Shown piece after piece: positions 46,385 to 53,736 of a stretch of 64,000 bases of DNA. The notes below the pieces were generated by a model. The model searched no databases, was not told the origin of the DNA, and saw nothing but the letters and a program-made list of their open reading frames with translations. The translations under genes were made by a program, and so were the position numbers. Within the stretch, counting starts at the first letter, position 1. Every line of letters starts with the position of its first letter. The DNA comes from Tildeniella nuda ZEHNDER 1965/U140 (GTDB taxonomy: Bacteria; Cyanobacteriota; Cyanobacteriia; Leptolyngbyales; Leptolyngbyaceae), in NCBI GenBank assembly GCA_019358895.1, contig JAHHIG010000001.1:620001-684000 (forward strand), written 5' to 3'.

Positions 46385-47920
46385 ATGTCGCCAGATTCCG
46401 AGGCTTTTCTAACGCTTCAAGCCAATACACCCCTACTGGATGCACTGCAGGCGTGTGCTCTGCGGGTAAAGACGCCGTTTTACACACCAGGACATAAGCG
46501 TGGTCAGGGATCGCCCGATCGCCTAACCGCCGTGTTCGGCACACAAGTCTTTCGAGCCGATCTGCCAGAACTGCCAGAGCTAGATAATCTTTTTGCACCA
46601 CAAGGGGTGATTCAAGCGGCTCAAGAGCTGGCAGCAGCAGCGTTTGGAGCCGATCGCACCTGGTTTCTGGCAAATGGCTCTACGGCTGGCGTAATCGCAG
46701 CCATCCTGGCGACCTGCAACCCTGGCGACAAAATCATTCTGCCTCGCAATGTGCATCAGTCAGTGATTTCAGGTCTTGTTCTTTCTGGTGCCGTGCCGAT
46801 TTTTATCCAACCAGAGTACGATCCCGCCCTGGATCTTGCCTATAGCATCACGCCTGTTGCGGTTGCTGAAACGCTGACACAGCATCCGGATGCCAAAGCA
46901 GTCATGATGGTGTCTCCCACCTATTACGGCGTATGTGGAAATGTGGCAGCGATCGCCCATACTGCCCATCAGCACAACATCCCCTTGCTGGTGGATGAAG
47001 CGCACGGGGCACATTTTGCCTTTCATCCAGCCTTGCCGATCGCCGCACTGGCAGCCGGAGCCGATCTAGCGGTGCAGTCCACTCATAAAACCTTATCGGC
47101 GATGACACAGGCTGCCATGCTGCACACGAAGGGCGATCGCATTGATGGCAATCGCGTCAGCAAGGCACTCCAGTTGGTTCAATCTACCAGCCCTAGCTAT
47201 CTGCTTTTAGCCTCTCTAGATGCGGCGCGGCATCAAATGGCAACTCAGGGCGAACAACTACTGGAACAGACACTAGAATTCGCGGACGAGGCACGATCGC
47301 GCCTCAACCAGATTCCTGGACTGTCAACGCTAGACCCTGAGCAGGCAGGTCAGACAGCAGGCTTTGCGGCACTCGATCGCACTCGCTTGACCGTTAAAGT
47401 GACGGGCTTAGGCTTGGACGGCTTTACGGCTGACGCAATCCTGAATGAACAGCTCGGTGTCACCGCTGAGCTACCGTCGTTTCAGTATCTGACGTTCATT
47501 ATGAGCTTGGGAAACACAAAAGAGGATATCGAGAAATTGGTGCAAGCGTTCTGGGCATTGGCAGTAATGGCAGGAGGAACCGCAGAGACGCAGAGGCGCG
47601 GAGAGCCGTTTCGTCCTTCCTCTTATAGCCCTGTAGCAGCAAGCGACATCTGCCCTCCTTCACGCCTCACTCCTCGCGCTGCCTTTTTTGCTGAGACTGA
47701 AACACGGTCGATCGCACAAGCGATCAACCATATCAGCGCTGAGCTTGTCTGCCCCTATCCACCAGGAATCCCAGTTTTGATGCCAGGAGAAGTGGTTTCT
47801 GAAGCGGCGATCGCTTACTTGAAGGCTATTCTCACTCTCGGCGGTACCCTCAGCGGCTGCGCTGATCCCAGTCTTCAAACCCTGCGAGTGGTAAAACCAC
47901 CGTTTGCTTTTAGCGGTTGA
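46385..47920 (+). CDS. Orn/Lys/Arg decarboxylase family protein (PLP-dependent)
   Basis: The 511-residue protein belongs to the group I (Orn/Lys/Arg) PLP-dependent decarboxylases. It has the family N-terminal PFYTPGHKRG at about 31-40, DEAHGAHF with Asp204, and the PLP-binding lysine in QSTHKTLS (Lys235). The C-terminal domain is the small winged region. Substrate could be arginine, lysine or ornithine, and sequence alone does not separate them. In-frame repeat DNA (47578-47603, giving TAETQRRG) lies at about residues 399-406, followed by a Pro/Ser-rich linker to about 428. The start is ATG 46385. Products such as agmatine or cadaverine feed polyamine metabolism. Confidence 0.88.
   Translation: MSPDSEAFLTLQANTPLLDALQACALRVKTPFYTPGHKRGQGSPDRLTAVFGTQVFRADLPELPELDNLFAPQGVIQAAQELAAAAFGADRTWFLANGSTAGVIAAILATCNPGDKIILPRNVHQSVISGLVLSGAVPIFIQPEYDPALDLAYSITPVAVAETLTQHPDAKAVMMVSPTYYGVCGNVAAIAHTAHQHNIPLLVDEAHGAHFAFHPALPIAALAAGADLAVQSTHKTLSAMTQAAMLHTKGDRIDGNRVSKALQLVQSTSPSYLLLASLDAARHQMATQGEQLLEQTLEFADEARSRLNQIPGLSTLDPEQAGQTAGFAALDRTRLTVKVTGLGLDGFTADAILNEQLGVTAELPSFQYLTFIMSLGNTKEDIEKLVQAFWALAVMAGGTAETQRRGEPFRPSSYSPVAASDICPPSRLTPRAAFFAETETRSIAQAINHISAELVCPYPPGIPVLMPGEVVSEAAIAYLKAILTLGGTLSGCADPSLQTLRVVKPPFAFSG
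47578..47603. repeat. 26-bp AACCGCAGAGACGCAGAGGC-type repeat inside the decarboxylase
   Basis: This 26-bp segment is identical to 41786-41811 in mutS and is read in the same frame, giving TAETQRRG in both proteins. Confidence 0.95.
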
Positions 47921-48362
47921 AGATCGATTTAACTGTAGTCGCAACAGCACTGGCTCCCGGCTGGGCGTTGGGATTGCGAGTGTACCACCACGCCCAGGCG
48001 ATTAGTACTGCTTGCAATGGCAACCGTGCCCAATACAGTGCTGGATTTGAGGGCACGCCTTCTAAGTCGATTTGGTTAACTGCCATGTTGATATTGGCAG
48101 GAAACACTGCAACAAATAGCGCAATTAAGCCCCAAGCTGCCGCTACGCTAACCAGCGGAATCAGCAAGCCAATGCCGCCTAGAATCTCGAAGAAACCACT
48201 GATATAAACCAGTTCTAATGGATAGGGTAGCTGTGGTGGCACAATCTTCACAAACGGTGCAGGCTTGACAAAGTGAATGATCCCAACCGTGATAGTAGAG
48301 ATTGCCAGAACCACCCGCAGAATCTCTTTGCGGTGGTGCGATCGATGCTGAGCTAAAGACAT
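47910..48362 (-). CDS. DoxX-family membrane protein
   Basis: The 150-residue protein has four hydrophobic segments typical of DoxX, in the order RVVLAISTITVGIIHF, YPLELVYISGFFEILGGIGLLIP, AAAWGLIALFVAVFPANINMAV, and LPLQAVLIAWAWWY. The family core HFVKPAPFVKIVPPQLPYP also fits. The protein is in the plasma membrane. The role is unknown, with some family members in redox or quinone-linked processes. Its 3' end overlaps the decarboxylase gene by about 11 bp, convergently. Confidence 0.85.
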   Translation of the reverse strand: MSLAQHRSHHRKEILRVVLAISTITVGIIHFVKPAPFVKIVPPQLPYPLELVYISGFFEILGGIGLLIPLVSVAAAWGLIALFVAVFPANINMAVNQIDLEGVPSNPALYWARLPLQAVLIAWAWWYTRNPNAQPGASAVATTVKSIFNR

Positions 48363-48464
48363 AAGGTAAAACTAAATCTAAGCAAACGTTAACAGTCAAT
48401 ACTGAATCCAGCCTCTGTCTGAGGTCAGCCTTTCGATGTTAAACGTTCCATCTGTTCAAACGTC

Positions 48465-48776
48465 CTAAAGCCGCAGCACTGACAATGCCCAATATCTCAA
48501 CCGCTGCCAAGAACGCTCCTGTTTAGTCTGTGTCGTCGCTGAACCTTCAAAAAACGCCACCAGCGATCGTGCTGCTTTTTCCAGGCTAGCCGGATCATCA
48601 GGATAGTGGGCTTCTGCCGTTTCAACCAGCGCCTGCATTGTTTGCGCAGTTGGTTCAATGCCACACGCTTGCAGCACATCAAAAGCACGCTTGATTTGAT
48701 CGGCATCAAACTTGGGCAATTCCATTCTTTTCACCGGATGAATCTGGTTCTTAATTGTGTTCATCGGATGTGACAT
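48465..48776 (-). CDS. Conserved hypothetical protein, 103 aa
   Basis: A basic N-terminus (MSHPMNTIKNQIHPVKR) is followed by MELPKFDADQIKRAFDVLQACGIEPTAQTMQALVETAEAHY at about 18-58. The tail is helical. No family is recognised and there is no signal or membrane segment. The start may be ATG 48776 or the internal methionine (residue 18). A DoxX gene is upstream and transposon fragments are downstream. Confidence 0.55.
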   Translation of the reverse strand: MSHPMNTIKNQIHPVKRMELPKFDADQIKRAFDVLQACGIEPTAQTMQALVETAEAHYPDDPASLEKAARSLVAFFEGSATTQTKQERSWQRLRYWALSVLRL

Positions 48777-48953
48777 CTCTAAAAGACATCACAAAGAAAG
48801 TCATTCATTCCTCAAACGATCAAACTTTTTCAGTGCAACGTAGTCTCGCCTTCATATATAAGCATTAACTGGTGATGCAGCGATAAAGAAAGGGTAGAAG
48901 CTATAGCTGTCGCCATAAAAGTTAGGACATTGGGATTCAAGGGCAGGGCTGGT

Positions 48954-49079
48954 TTATTGAAAAAAGGAAAAGAGCGTCGGGATGTTATGAACGAGATGGC
49001 GTAACCCTTGAGTGATGGAGTCAAAGCCATGCTGCCGAAAGCGATTGAGTGCCATCGTTCGCAACATGGTCGTAACGAG
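48954..49079 (-). pseudogene. Fragment of transposase C-terminus (ISAs1-like)
   Basis: The 41-residue frame LVTTMLRTMALNRFRQHGFD... followed by SITQGLRHLVHNIPTL and a stop resembles the end of an ISAs1/H-repeat-type transposase. It matches the degraded copy at 4377-4492 at DNA level over about 90 bp. The 5' part of the transposase is missing. It overlaps, in another frame, the Uma2-like fragment at 49021-49143. Confidence 0.6.
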
Positions 49080-49143
49080 TGTCTGTACTGTCGGCGTACG
49101 CAAGATCGTCCTCAAAGGTCAATTTTTGGGTGGCGATCGTCAT
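49021..49143 (-). pseudogene. Uma2-type endonuclease N-terminal fragment
   Basis: ATG 49143 opens MTIATQKLTFEDDLAYADST, a close match to the classic start of cyanobacterial Uma2/DUF820 proteins (MTIATQKLTFEEYL-type). Only about 25 residues of the family are present before the sequence switches to the transposase-like fragment and stops at 49021. It lies just upstream of an intact, unrelated Uma2 gene's end. Confidence 0.6.
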
Positions 49144-49168
49144 AGTGGCTCCTCAAAGGATGGCAATT

Positions 49169-49771
49169 TTAACCCAAAGACCGCAGCCGATCGCGGAACG
49201 CCATAACAGCATCAAATTGGTCGGTGGGGTTGACATAGCTCGCTAACAGTTGGGTATCCAGGTCAGGCAGCAATGCACTCCTGGTCATCGGCTCATAGCC
49301 AGTTGCGCGTAAATGGTGAATGACAAATTCTCCGTTTTGCCACTGCCAGACTTCGGTAACGCCTAAGCCCTGGTAGATTTCGAGCTTGTTGACAATGCCG
49401 CTGGTGATCACCACTTCAATGGCTAAGTCGGGAAACTCTTTCTTTTGCTCCAGACAGTAGCATTCATCGGGTTCTAAGCCTCGGAGCTTCATGGCTTTGC
49501 GAAAGGTGGCAGAACCGAGAGCATGAAAGCGTGTCCGGGTTTCTTGAAAGTAAGCCTCCAGCAACATGCCAATCACTTTTTTGAGTTCTTCATGCTCTGG
49601 AGAGGTGGTCATGATTTCTAGAGTGCCTTCCAGATAGTTCAGCCGCAGATTTGGAAAGTCGTCACCCAGGGCAGCCAGCATTGTTTCATACTGCTGCCAA
49701 CTGACTCCCTCTAAAACCAGCCGTTGTTCGGCAGTAGGGATGGCTGGTTGGGGCAAAACTGGAGAACTCAT
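49169..49771 (-). CDS. Uma2 family endonuclease
   Basis: The 200-residue protein is a Uma2 (DUF820) family member. I start it at ATG 49771 (MSSPVLPQPA), since an AGGAG site lies about 10 nt upstream, rather than at GTG 49777. Family motifs include the loop VLEGVSWQQYETMLAAL and the PD-(D/E)XK-like core with PDLAIEVVITSG, then KLEIYQGLGVTEVWQW. Uma2 proteins are abundant in cyanobacteria and of unknown role. Nuclease activity is predicted from the fold. Confidence 0.85.
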   Translation of the reverse strand: MSSPVLPQPAIPTAEQRLVLEGVSWQQYETMLAALGDDFPNLRLNYLEGTLEIMTTSPEHEELKKVIGMLLEAYFQETRTRFHALGSATFRKAMKLRGLEPDECYCLEQKKEFPDLAIEVVITSGIVNKLEIYQGLGVTEVWQWQNGEFVIHHLRATGYEPMTRSALLPDLDTQLLASYVNPTDQFDAVMAFRDRLRSLG

Positions 49772-49833
49772 GGGCACTTTGCTCCTTACAAGACCATATT
49801 CTTGATTGTAAAGCAGGCAATGAGTAGGTAAAA

Positions 49834-50046
49834 CTACTGTGGCAGGAAGGGATTGATGATGCGGAGTTTGTTTTCGATCGGTTGGTTGTGCTGCATCTCT
49901 TCGGAATAGAGGATGGTGCAGTCACTTGCCAGGGCTGTAGAAATGATCAGACTATCCCAATAGGTGTAGCCATAGCGCGAAGCAATTTCTAATGCTTGAG
50001 TCACTTTTGGAGTGTCAATATCAAGCACTGCAAAACTAGCAATCAA
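49834..50046 (-). pseudogene. Truncated PIN-domain (VapC-like) toxin
   Basis: The 70-residue frame holds only the C-terminal half of a PIN domain: the YGYTYWDSLIISTALASDCTILYSEEMQHNQPIENKLRIINPF segment, with the acidic residues of the second half. The first half, with the first catalytic aspartate, and the antitoxin gene are missing, and the frame has no ATG (it opens at TTG 50046). It looks like a decayed toxin gene. Confidence 0.7.
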
Positions 50047-50380
50047 TCTAAATACGATTATAGGTCTCGACCGTGAGCCTTCACTCTGAGTTCAGAAAGG
50101 GCTTCCATCGAACGGTTATGCTTCTAGTCGGGCAGAGTTGGGCTATTGGATCGCCCACTCTTCTTAGCCTTCGTACCTTGGTTTTCCTACCGTCAATTCA
50201 ACCTGCGGCGAGGAGCGATCGCCCCAGCGCACGAGTGATGGAAGAAACTGCCATGTTGAAGCTATCAGTCTAATGAGAAGGTTACTTATCTTCATCATAG
50301 AAAGCTTGTTGTACGGCTTCAGTTCTCAGTGAAGGGATAGCATAGGATTTTCTGTCAGCAGCGAGAGTCCAAGAGGCGAA
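50047..50380. other. Region without supported gene
   Basis: I see no convincing gene here. The missing N-terminal half of the PIN toxin would be expected in this stretch but is not present in any frame. Confidence 0.5.
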
Positions 50381-50950
50381 ATGAGTAAGAAGCGTCATGA
50401 GTCTTTCGATCCGGGTACCGATCGAAATGAGACAGCCATTTTTCTCGATCGCTTACTTCAGTGGCTCTGTGATTTGCAGTCCAAAGACATTGAGTGTTTT
50501 GAGGAAGAACCAGTTACTGAACTGGCTCAAGCTTTGGCAAAGAAACTCAATGGCGTTGTGTTTTGCGACTTCGATCGCCAATACCGCAACGCATACAGTT
50601 TGCACATCTTGCTTGATGAGAAAGGTAACATACCACCATTAAAGTCAAACGATGATCAGTTCACGTTGTTGAAGGTCAGTCAATTTGATGTGCGGGTCGA
50701 TATCAGTCGCAAGGGTGGATTTTTCTGTCTACGTCCTTATGCAGTTTCGCCTCTTAGCGGTGCTTGGACTTGCATTCCTGCTCAAGAACGATCTAAGCCT
50801 TTGCTTATCGTCTGCGATCGAATCATCCGCTTTCTCACTGACAGGGAACTCATTCAAGTACCTGATGCTTTGCTCGATCGTCGCATTCACGGGCACAACG
50901 AGTTGGGCGGCGAGGTGACAGTGAAGACGCAGCTTTTTGGCGAGATTTGA
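50381..50950 (+). CDS. Hypothetical protein (189 aa)
   Basis: The 189-residue protein begins MSKKRHESFDPGTDRNETAIFLDRLLQ. It has a mixed alpha/beta pattern, with PVTELAQALAKKLNGVVFCDFDRQYRNAYS at about 45-74 and DDQFTLLKVSQFDVRVDISRKGGFFCLRP. No domain or membrane segment is recognised. It is in an accessory region between a broken PIN gene and a dispersed repeat, so it may be horizontally acquired. Confidence 0.6.
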   Translation: MSKKRHESFDPGTDRNETAIFLDRLLQWLCDLQSKDIECFEEEPVTELAQALAKKLNGVVFCDFDRQYRNAYSLHILLDEKGNIPPLKSNDDQFTLLKVSQFDVRVDISRKGGFFCLRPYAVSPLSGAWTCIPAQERSKPLLIVCDRIIRFLTDRELIQVPDALLDRRIHGHNELGGEVTVKTQLFGEI

Positions 50951-50961
50951 GCCGTCAGTTG

Positions 50962-51040
50962 GGTTAAGCATTGTCAAACCTTCGCCCATTAACCATTGGA
51001 GTAATGCGAAACCCAACAGCACCCAATCAGGCGATCGCCC
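50962..51040. repeat. Dispersed GGTTGAG...AACCCAAC repeat, copy 1
   Basis: About 79 bp, from GGTTAAGCATTGTCAAA to ACCCAATCAGGCGATCGCCC, align with 51881-51960 with mismatches and small gaps. It begins 12 bp after the stop of the gene at 50381. Confidence 0.6.
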
Positions 51041-51148
51041 TTCGCCTTAAGTCATGTTCTACCATTCGTTGAAGATATGATCTGCTGCTAGAAACGCATA
51101 CGCAGTCAATGTGAAGCTCTGTATTTGGATTCAATACTTCTGGAACAA

Positions 51149-51835
51149 ATGCTACCCAAAGAAATTAAGCGCCAACTGAAGAGACTAAAAAGCCATGATC
51201 TTGAAGAGCAACAGGATGCTTTTTGGATCCTGATGTCTTCTGGTGACCCTCAGGCAATTTCAAAAACTCTAGAAACGATTGAAGAGCTAGGAGATTGGCC
51301 GTTTAGCGGTGATCCTGACAGCCTTGCTTCCAGTTGGTCAGTAAGACCAATATATGGAGTCACTCCCCCTTTAGCAGAGTATTTAGAGAAATCGCCGCTC
51401 TCTCAAGTCGGTCGAGACTGTGCTTACATCCTGGGCAACCTTTGCTATTTGGAAGGCGCTTCAAAAAATTATTCAGAGACAAGAATTGTGCCAAGCCTAG
51501 TGAGCGTGGCAGAATCCCTCTTACCCAATGGGTTATACGCCATTACTCCAATGTTATACGCTTTACGCGAATGCTCAAGAGTCAAATCGGTTGAAGGCGC
51601 TGAACACCTTGCACGCCAAGCACTGGAATTGTCTTTTCAGGAAGATGCCCTTAAAGAAGATAATCTCTTCGAGTTGACCATTGTGTCAATTCTAGAGATT
51701 CTGTACTCAAATAATCCTAAAACTCGTCTGTTTAAGGAACTGCGTGCCTTAGTGAAAGGACAACCTAGAGGAAAAGAACCCGCTAGAACAATTCGAGAAT
51801 TTTTACGAAAGAAAGGGAAGGATGAGTGGTGGTGA
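51149..51835 (+). CDS. Hypothetical HEAT-like helical repeat protein
   Basis: I start at ATG 51149 (MLPKEIKRQLKRLKSH). A TTG start at 51125 would add 8 residues. The 228-residue protein is all-helical, with paired helices such as LEEQQDAFWILMSSGDPQAISKTLETIEEL at about 18-47 and RDCAYILGNLCYLEGASKNYSETRIVPSLVSVAESLLPNG. The pattern resembles HEAT/ARM repeats, which usually mediate protein binding. No catalytic residue is seen. It lies between two copies of a dispersed repeat. Confidence 0.6.
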   Translation: MLPKEIKRQLKRLKSHDLEEQQDAFWILMSSGDPQAISKTLETIEELGDWPFSGDPDSLASSWSVRPIYGVTPPLAEYLEKSPLSQVGRDCAYILGNLCYLEGASKNYSETRIVPSLVSVAESLLPNGLYAITPMLYALRECSRVKSVEGAEHLARQALELSFQEDALKEDNLFELTIVSILEILYSNNPKTRLFKELRALVKGQPRGKEPARTIREFLRKKGKDEWW

Positions 51836-51880
51836 AATACTGGGAAGTTGTGAATAGCGACCGACCCTCGCTATGTTTAA

Positions 51881-51975
51881 GGTTGAGCACTATCAAGCTC
51901 TTGTTACCAACCATTAAGTGAGGCAGAACCCAACATTACCCAATTGAGCGATCGCTCGATTGAGGCTGAGTGCGA
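51881..51975. repeat. Dispersed GGTTGAG...AACCCAAC repeat, copy 2
   Basis: This is the longest copy, from GGTTGAGCACTATCAAG through AACCCAACATTACCC to CGATCGCTCGATTGAGGCTG. It lies directly upstream of the DUF104/VapC pair. Confidence 0.65.
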
Positions 51976-52012
51976 TCGCTACACTAGAGTTATCGTCCAT
52001 CAAGTTGAACGT

Positions 52013-52243
52013 ATGACTGAATCACAGACGATCGAAGCAGTGTATGAGAATGGCATCTTTCGCCCTATACACCCCGTTACTGGCTTAGTTGAGCATAGTA
52101 AGGTCACGCTGGCGATCGCGTACGAGGCTCAAGCTGTACATCCCTTAGCACAATTTGCAGGCATGCTCAGCAACGAAGAAGCCGAAGAACTCCAAACGAT
52201 TGTTGCAGAAGAATTTGGCAAGGTGGATACAAGTGGCTGGTGA
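52013..52243 (+). CDS. DUF104 (AF2212-like) antitoxin
   Basis: The 76-residue protein starts at ATG 52013. It begins MTESQTIEAVYENGIFRPIHPV, the canonical DUF104 motif of small beta-strand proteins that form antitoxin partners of VapC. The C-terminal helix (LSNEEAEELQTIVAEEFGKVD) is suited to toxin binding. Its stop lies 11 bp inside the start of the VapC gene, so the two are translationally coupled. Upstream residues of the frame are from repeat DNA. Confidence 0.85.
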   Translation: MTESQTIEAVYENGIFRPIHPVTGLVEHSKVTLAIAYEAQAVHPLAQFAGMLSNEEAEELQTIVAEEFGKVDTSGW

Positions 52244-52622
52244 GATCGCCCTCGATACCTCCGTTGCTATTCGTTATCTCAACGGTGATGAAGTAGTCGT
52301 TCAGCGGGTGCTTGCCTTATCGAACGTGGTTTTGCCGCTTACCGTTGTGGGTGAATTGCTCTTTGGTGCTGCGAACTCTGCCCGTGCTGCCAACAACCTG
52401 ACCCGTTACTTAGCCTTCATTGATGCCTGCTCGGTTGTACCCATGAGACAGGAAACCGCGATCGCGTATTACCAAGTGCGCTTTAACTTAAAGCAAAAAG
52501 GCAAACCGATTCCTGAAAATGATGTCTGGATCGCCGCGCAGTGCGTTGAAAACCAGTGGACGCTTGTAACCAATGATGCTCACTTTGGGAACGTGGATGG
52601 TTTAACGGTTGAAAACTGGTAG
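52233..52622 (+). CDS. VapC-type PIN-domain toxin
   Basis: The 129-residue protein starts at GTG 52233 (VAGEIALDTSVAIRYLNGD), overlapping the antitoxin end by 11 bp. The PIN acidic residues are present: Asp8 in ALDTSVA, the Glu in VGELLFGA, and the Asp in ENDVWIAA and TNDAHFG. PIN toxins cut RNA, often tRNA or rRNA, when free of antitoxin. Together with the DUF104 antitoxin this is a complete type II toxin-antitoxin pair. Confidence 0.88.
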   Translation: MAGEIALDTSVAIRYLNGDEVVVQRVLALSNVVLPLTVVGELLFGAANSARAANNLTRYLAFIDACSVVPMRQETAIAYYQVRFNLKQKGKPIPENDVWIAAQCVENQWTLVTNDAHFGNVDGLTVENW

Positions 52623-52647
52623 CACGATCGCCCCTCACCGTAAATTG

Positions 52648-52710
52648 GGTTGAGTCCTGTCAAGTCTCTGTTCACTCATTGCGCGATCGCTCGATTGAGG
52701 ATGAGTGCGG
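52648..52710. repeat. Dispersed GGTTGAG repeat, copy 3 (internally deleted)
   Basis: GGTTGAGTCCTGTCAAG at the left and CGCGATCGCTCGATTGAGG at the right match copy 2, but the middle (about 45 bp with the AACCCAAC part) is missing. It follows the VapC gene. Confidence 0.6.
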
Positions 52711-52734
52711 TTCCCTAACGGACGGTAATTAACT

Positions 52735-52953
52735 TTATAACCCTTCCCATTCATCCCGACTGATGCCAGCTTGCTTCAGAATCTCGGCAAGCAAGTGTTT
52801 GCTAATGTCTTGTTGGTGCGGATTGGGCATTCTCACTCTGAGGCTGGCTTTGACCAGGTATTGATGTTTTCCGCCTGGGAATGGTTCGCTAAATCCAGCC
52901 GCTTTGAGATAGTAAATCAAGTCTGAGCGTTTGATTGGTCTAAAGGGAGGCAT
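52735..52953 (-). CDS. hicA: HicA-type mRNA interferase toxin
   Basis: The 72-residue protein has the HicA dsRBD-like fold, with the conserved catalytic histidine in GGKHQYLVK (His30). It also has LIYYLKAAGF and the C-terminal ISKHLLAEILKQAGIS that are typical of the family. It cleaves mRNA. The start ATG 52953 overlaps the stop of the antitoxin gene (TAATG), so it is translated after HicB. Antitoxin before toxin is a common order in such pairs. Confidence 0.9.
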   Translation of the reverse strand: MPPFRPIKRSDLIYYLKAAGFSEPFPGGKHQYLVKASLRVRMPNPHQQDISKHLLAEILKQAGISRDEWEGL

Positions 52954-53207
52954 TACGCGACCTCAGATTCAAGCGCTTGAATGTTAAGGTCAATGCCTTC
53001 CAACACTGGAATTGGGTGATGAAGATAGATACCTAGCAGAATCCAACCTTCCAACGCTTCCGCCAACTCATCGCGACAGGCTTCCAACGTATCAGCGTTT
53101 GCCCACACACCCCGAAAGCTAGGGATCGAACCAAAAAAGCCTTCGTTATCTTCCAAAATTTCGTAGGTAGCCTTGCTCATTGCCAGCTTGATGTATTCAG
53201 CAAACAT
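52953..53207 (-). CDS. hicB: HicB-like antitoxin
   Basis: The 84-residue protein is a short HicB-type antitoxin with the partial RNase H-like fold. EILEDNEGFFGSIPSFRGVWANADTLEACRDELAEALEGWILLGI at about 16-60 matches the family pattern. The C-terminal DNA-binding tail seen in many HicBs is absent, so autoregulation may be weak or due to another protein. The ATG overlaps the stop of the DUF6887 gene by one base (TGATG), so it is translationally coupled. Confidence 0.85.
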   Translation of the reverse strand: MFAEYIKLAMSKATYEILEDNEGFFGSIPSFRGVWANADTLEACRDELAEALEGWILLGIYLHHPIPVLEGIDLNIQALESEVA

Positions 53208-53419
53208 CAGGTTCTCCGTTCGGCATCGCGGCGAAATTGTTCCAGCACTTCGGGATAATTCTCCAGATCATCAAGGGACTTTAAGGGAGGAAACGTTACT
53301 CGATCGCCCTCAGCACTGATCTTATCCGTATATGCATAAAACGCTTCGTTATCGTCCCGGTTAGCTAGCACGTAGGCTCGTAGTTCGCTCTTACTCATTG
53401 CCTGAAAATTCGGTTTCAT
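53207..53419 (-). CDS. DUF6887 family small protein
   Basis: I place the start at ATG 53419 (MKPNFQAMSKSELRAYVLANRDD), since related proteins begin this way and a GGAG site lies about 11 nt upstream. The 70-residue protein has a helix-rich N-terminal half and a short acidic middle, AYTDKISAEGDRVTFPP. It lies in one coupled operon with a DUF6888 gene before and hicB after it. The family is uncharacterised but typically paired with DUF6888 (recollection), and is likely part of a toxin-antitoxin-like module. Confidence 0.75.
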   Translation of the reverse strand: MKPNFQAMSKSELRAYVLANRDDNEAFYAYTDKISAEGDRVTFPPLKSLDDLENYPEVLEQFRRDAERRT

Positions 53420-53421
53420 CG

Positions 53422-53592
53422 CTACTTGCTCCATGCGCCGTTTGGTTCAATTTCAATCTCAATTTCCTCCCCTGCCAGAATGAACACTTTTTGTGTACGC
53501 TCATCGATTCGTAGAAGATTAACTGGTGTGTACATCTTTGTGAACCAGTAACAAAGGACGAAGCTTTGAAAAACCTGCTCTGCTGTAGGAAT
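53422..53592 (-). CDS. DUF6888 family small protein with unusual start
   Basis: The frame ends at TAG 53422-53424, just before the DUF6887 start. Upstream it can be followed to a stop at 53596-53598, and in between the family-like PTAEQVFQSFVLCYWFTKMYT lies in frame. There is no ATG, GTG or TTG before the conserved N-terminus. The candidate start is ATT at 53590-53592, or the internal ATG at 53535, which would lose 19 residues. The C-terminal part (LLRIDERTQKVFILAGEE) is a good match to DUF6888. The gene is either translated from a rare start codon or damaged. Confidence 0.5.
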   Translation of the reverse strand: MPTAEQVFQSFVLCYWFTKMYTPVNLLRIDERTQKVFILAGEEIEIEIEPNGAWSK

Positions 53593-53736
53593 AACTCAGT
53601 CTCCTCTACATATCCGCTTTTTTGAAGTTTAACATTCTAGCAGTCCTTGCGTTTGGAGATAAGAGTATCGCAAGTCACCGCGTTAGGGCTAACTTGTGGA
53701 ATATTGGTGGAGAAAGTAACCAGACCAGAAAACCCT

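Noticed and set aside
50962-51975. Integron-like attC sites around the cassettes
   Set aside because: GTTRRRY and RYYYAAC-like strings occur but in the opposite order to attC, and there is no integrase. A dispersed repeat explains them better.
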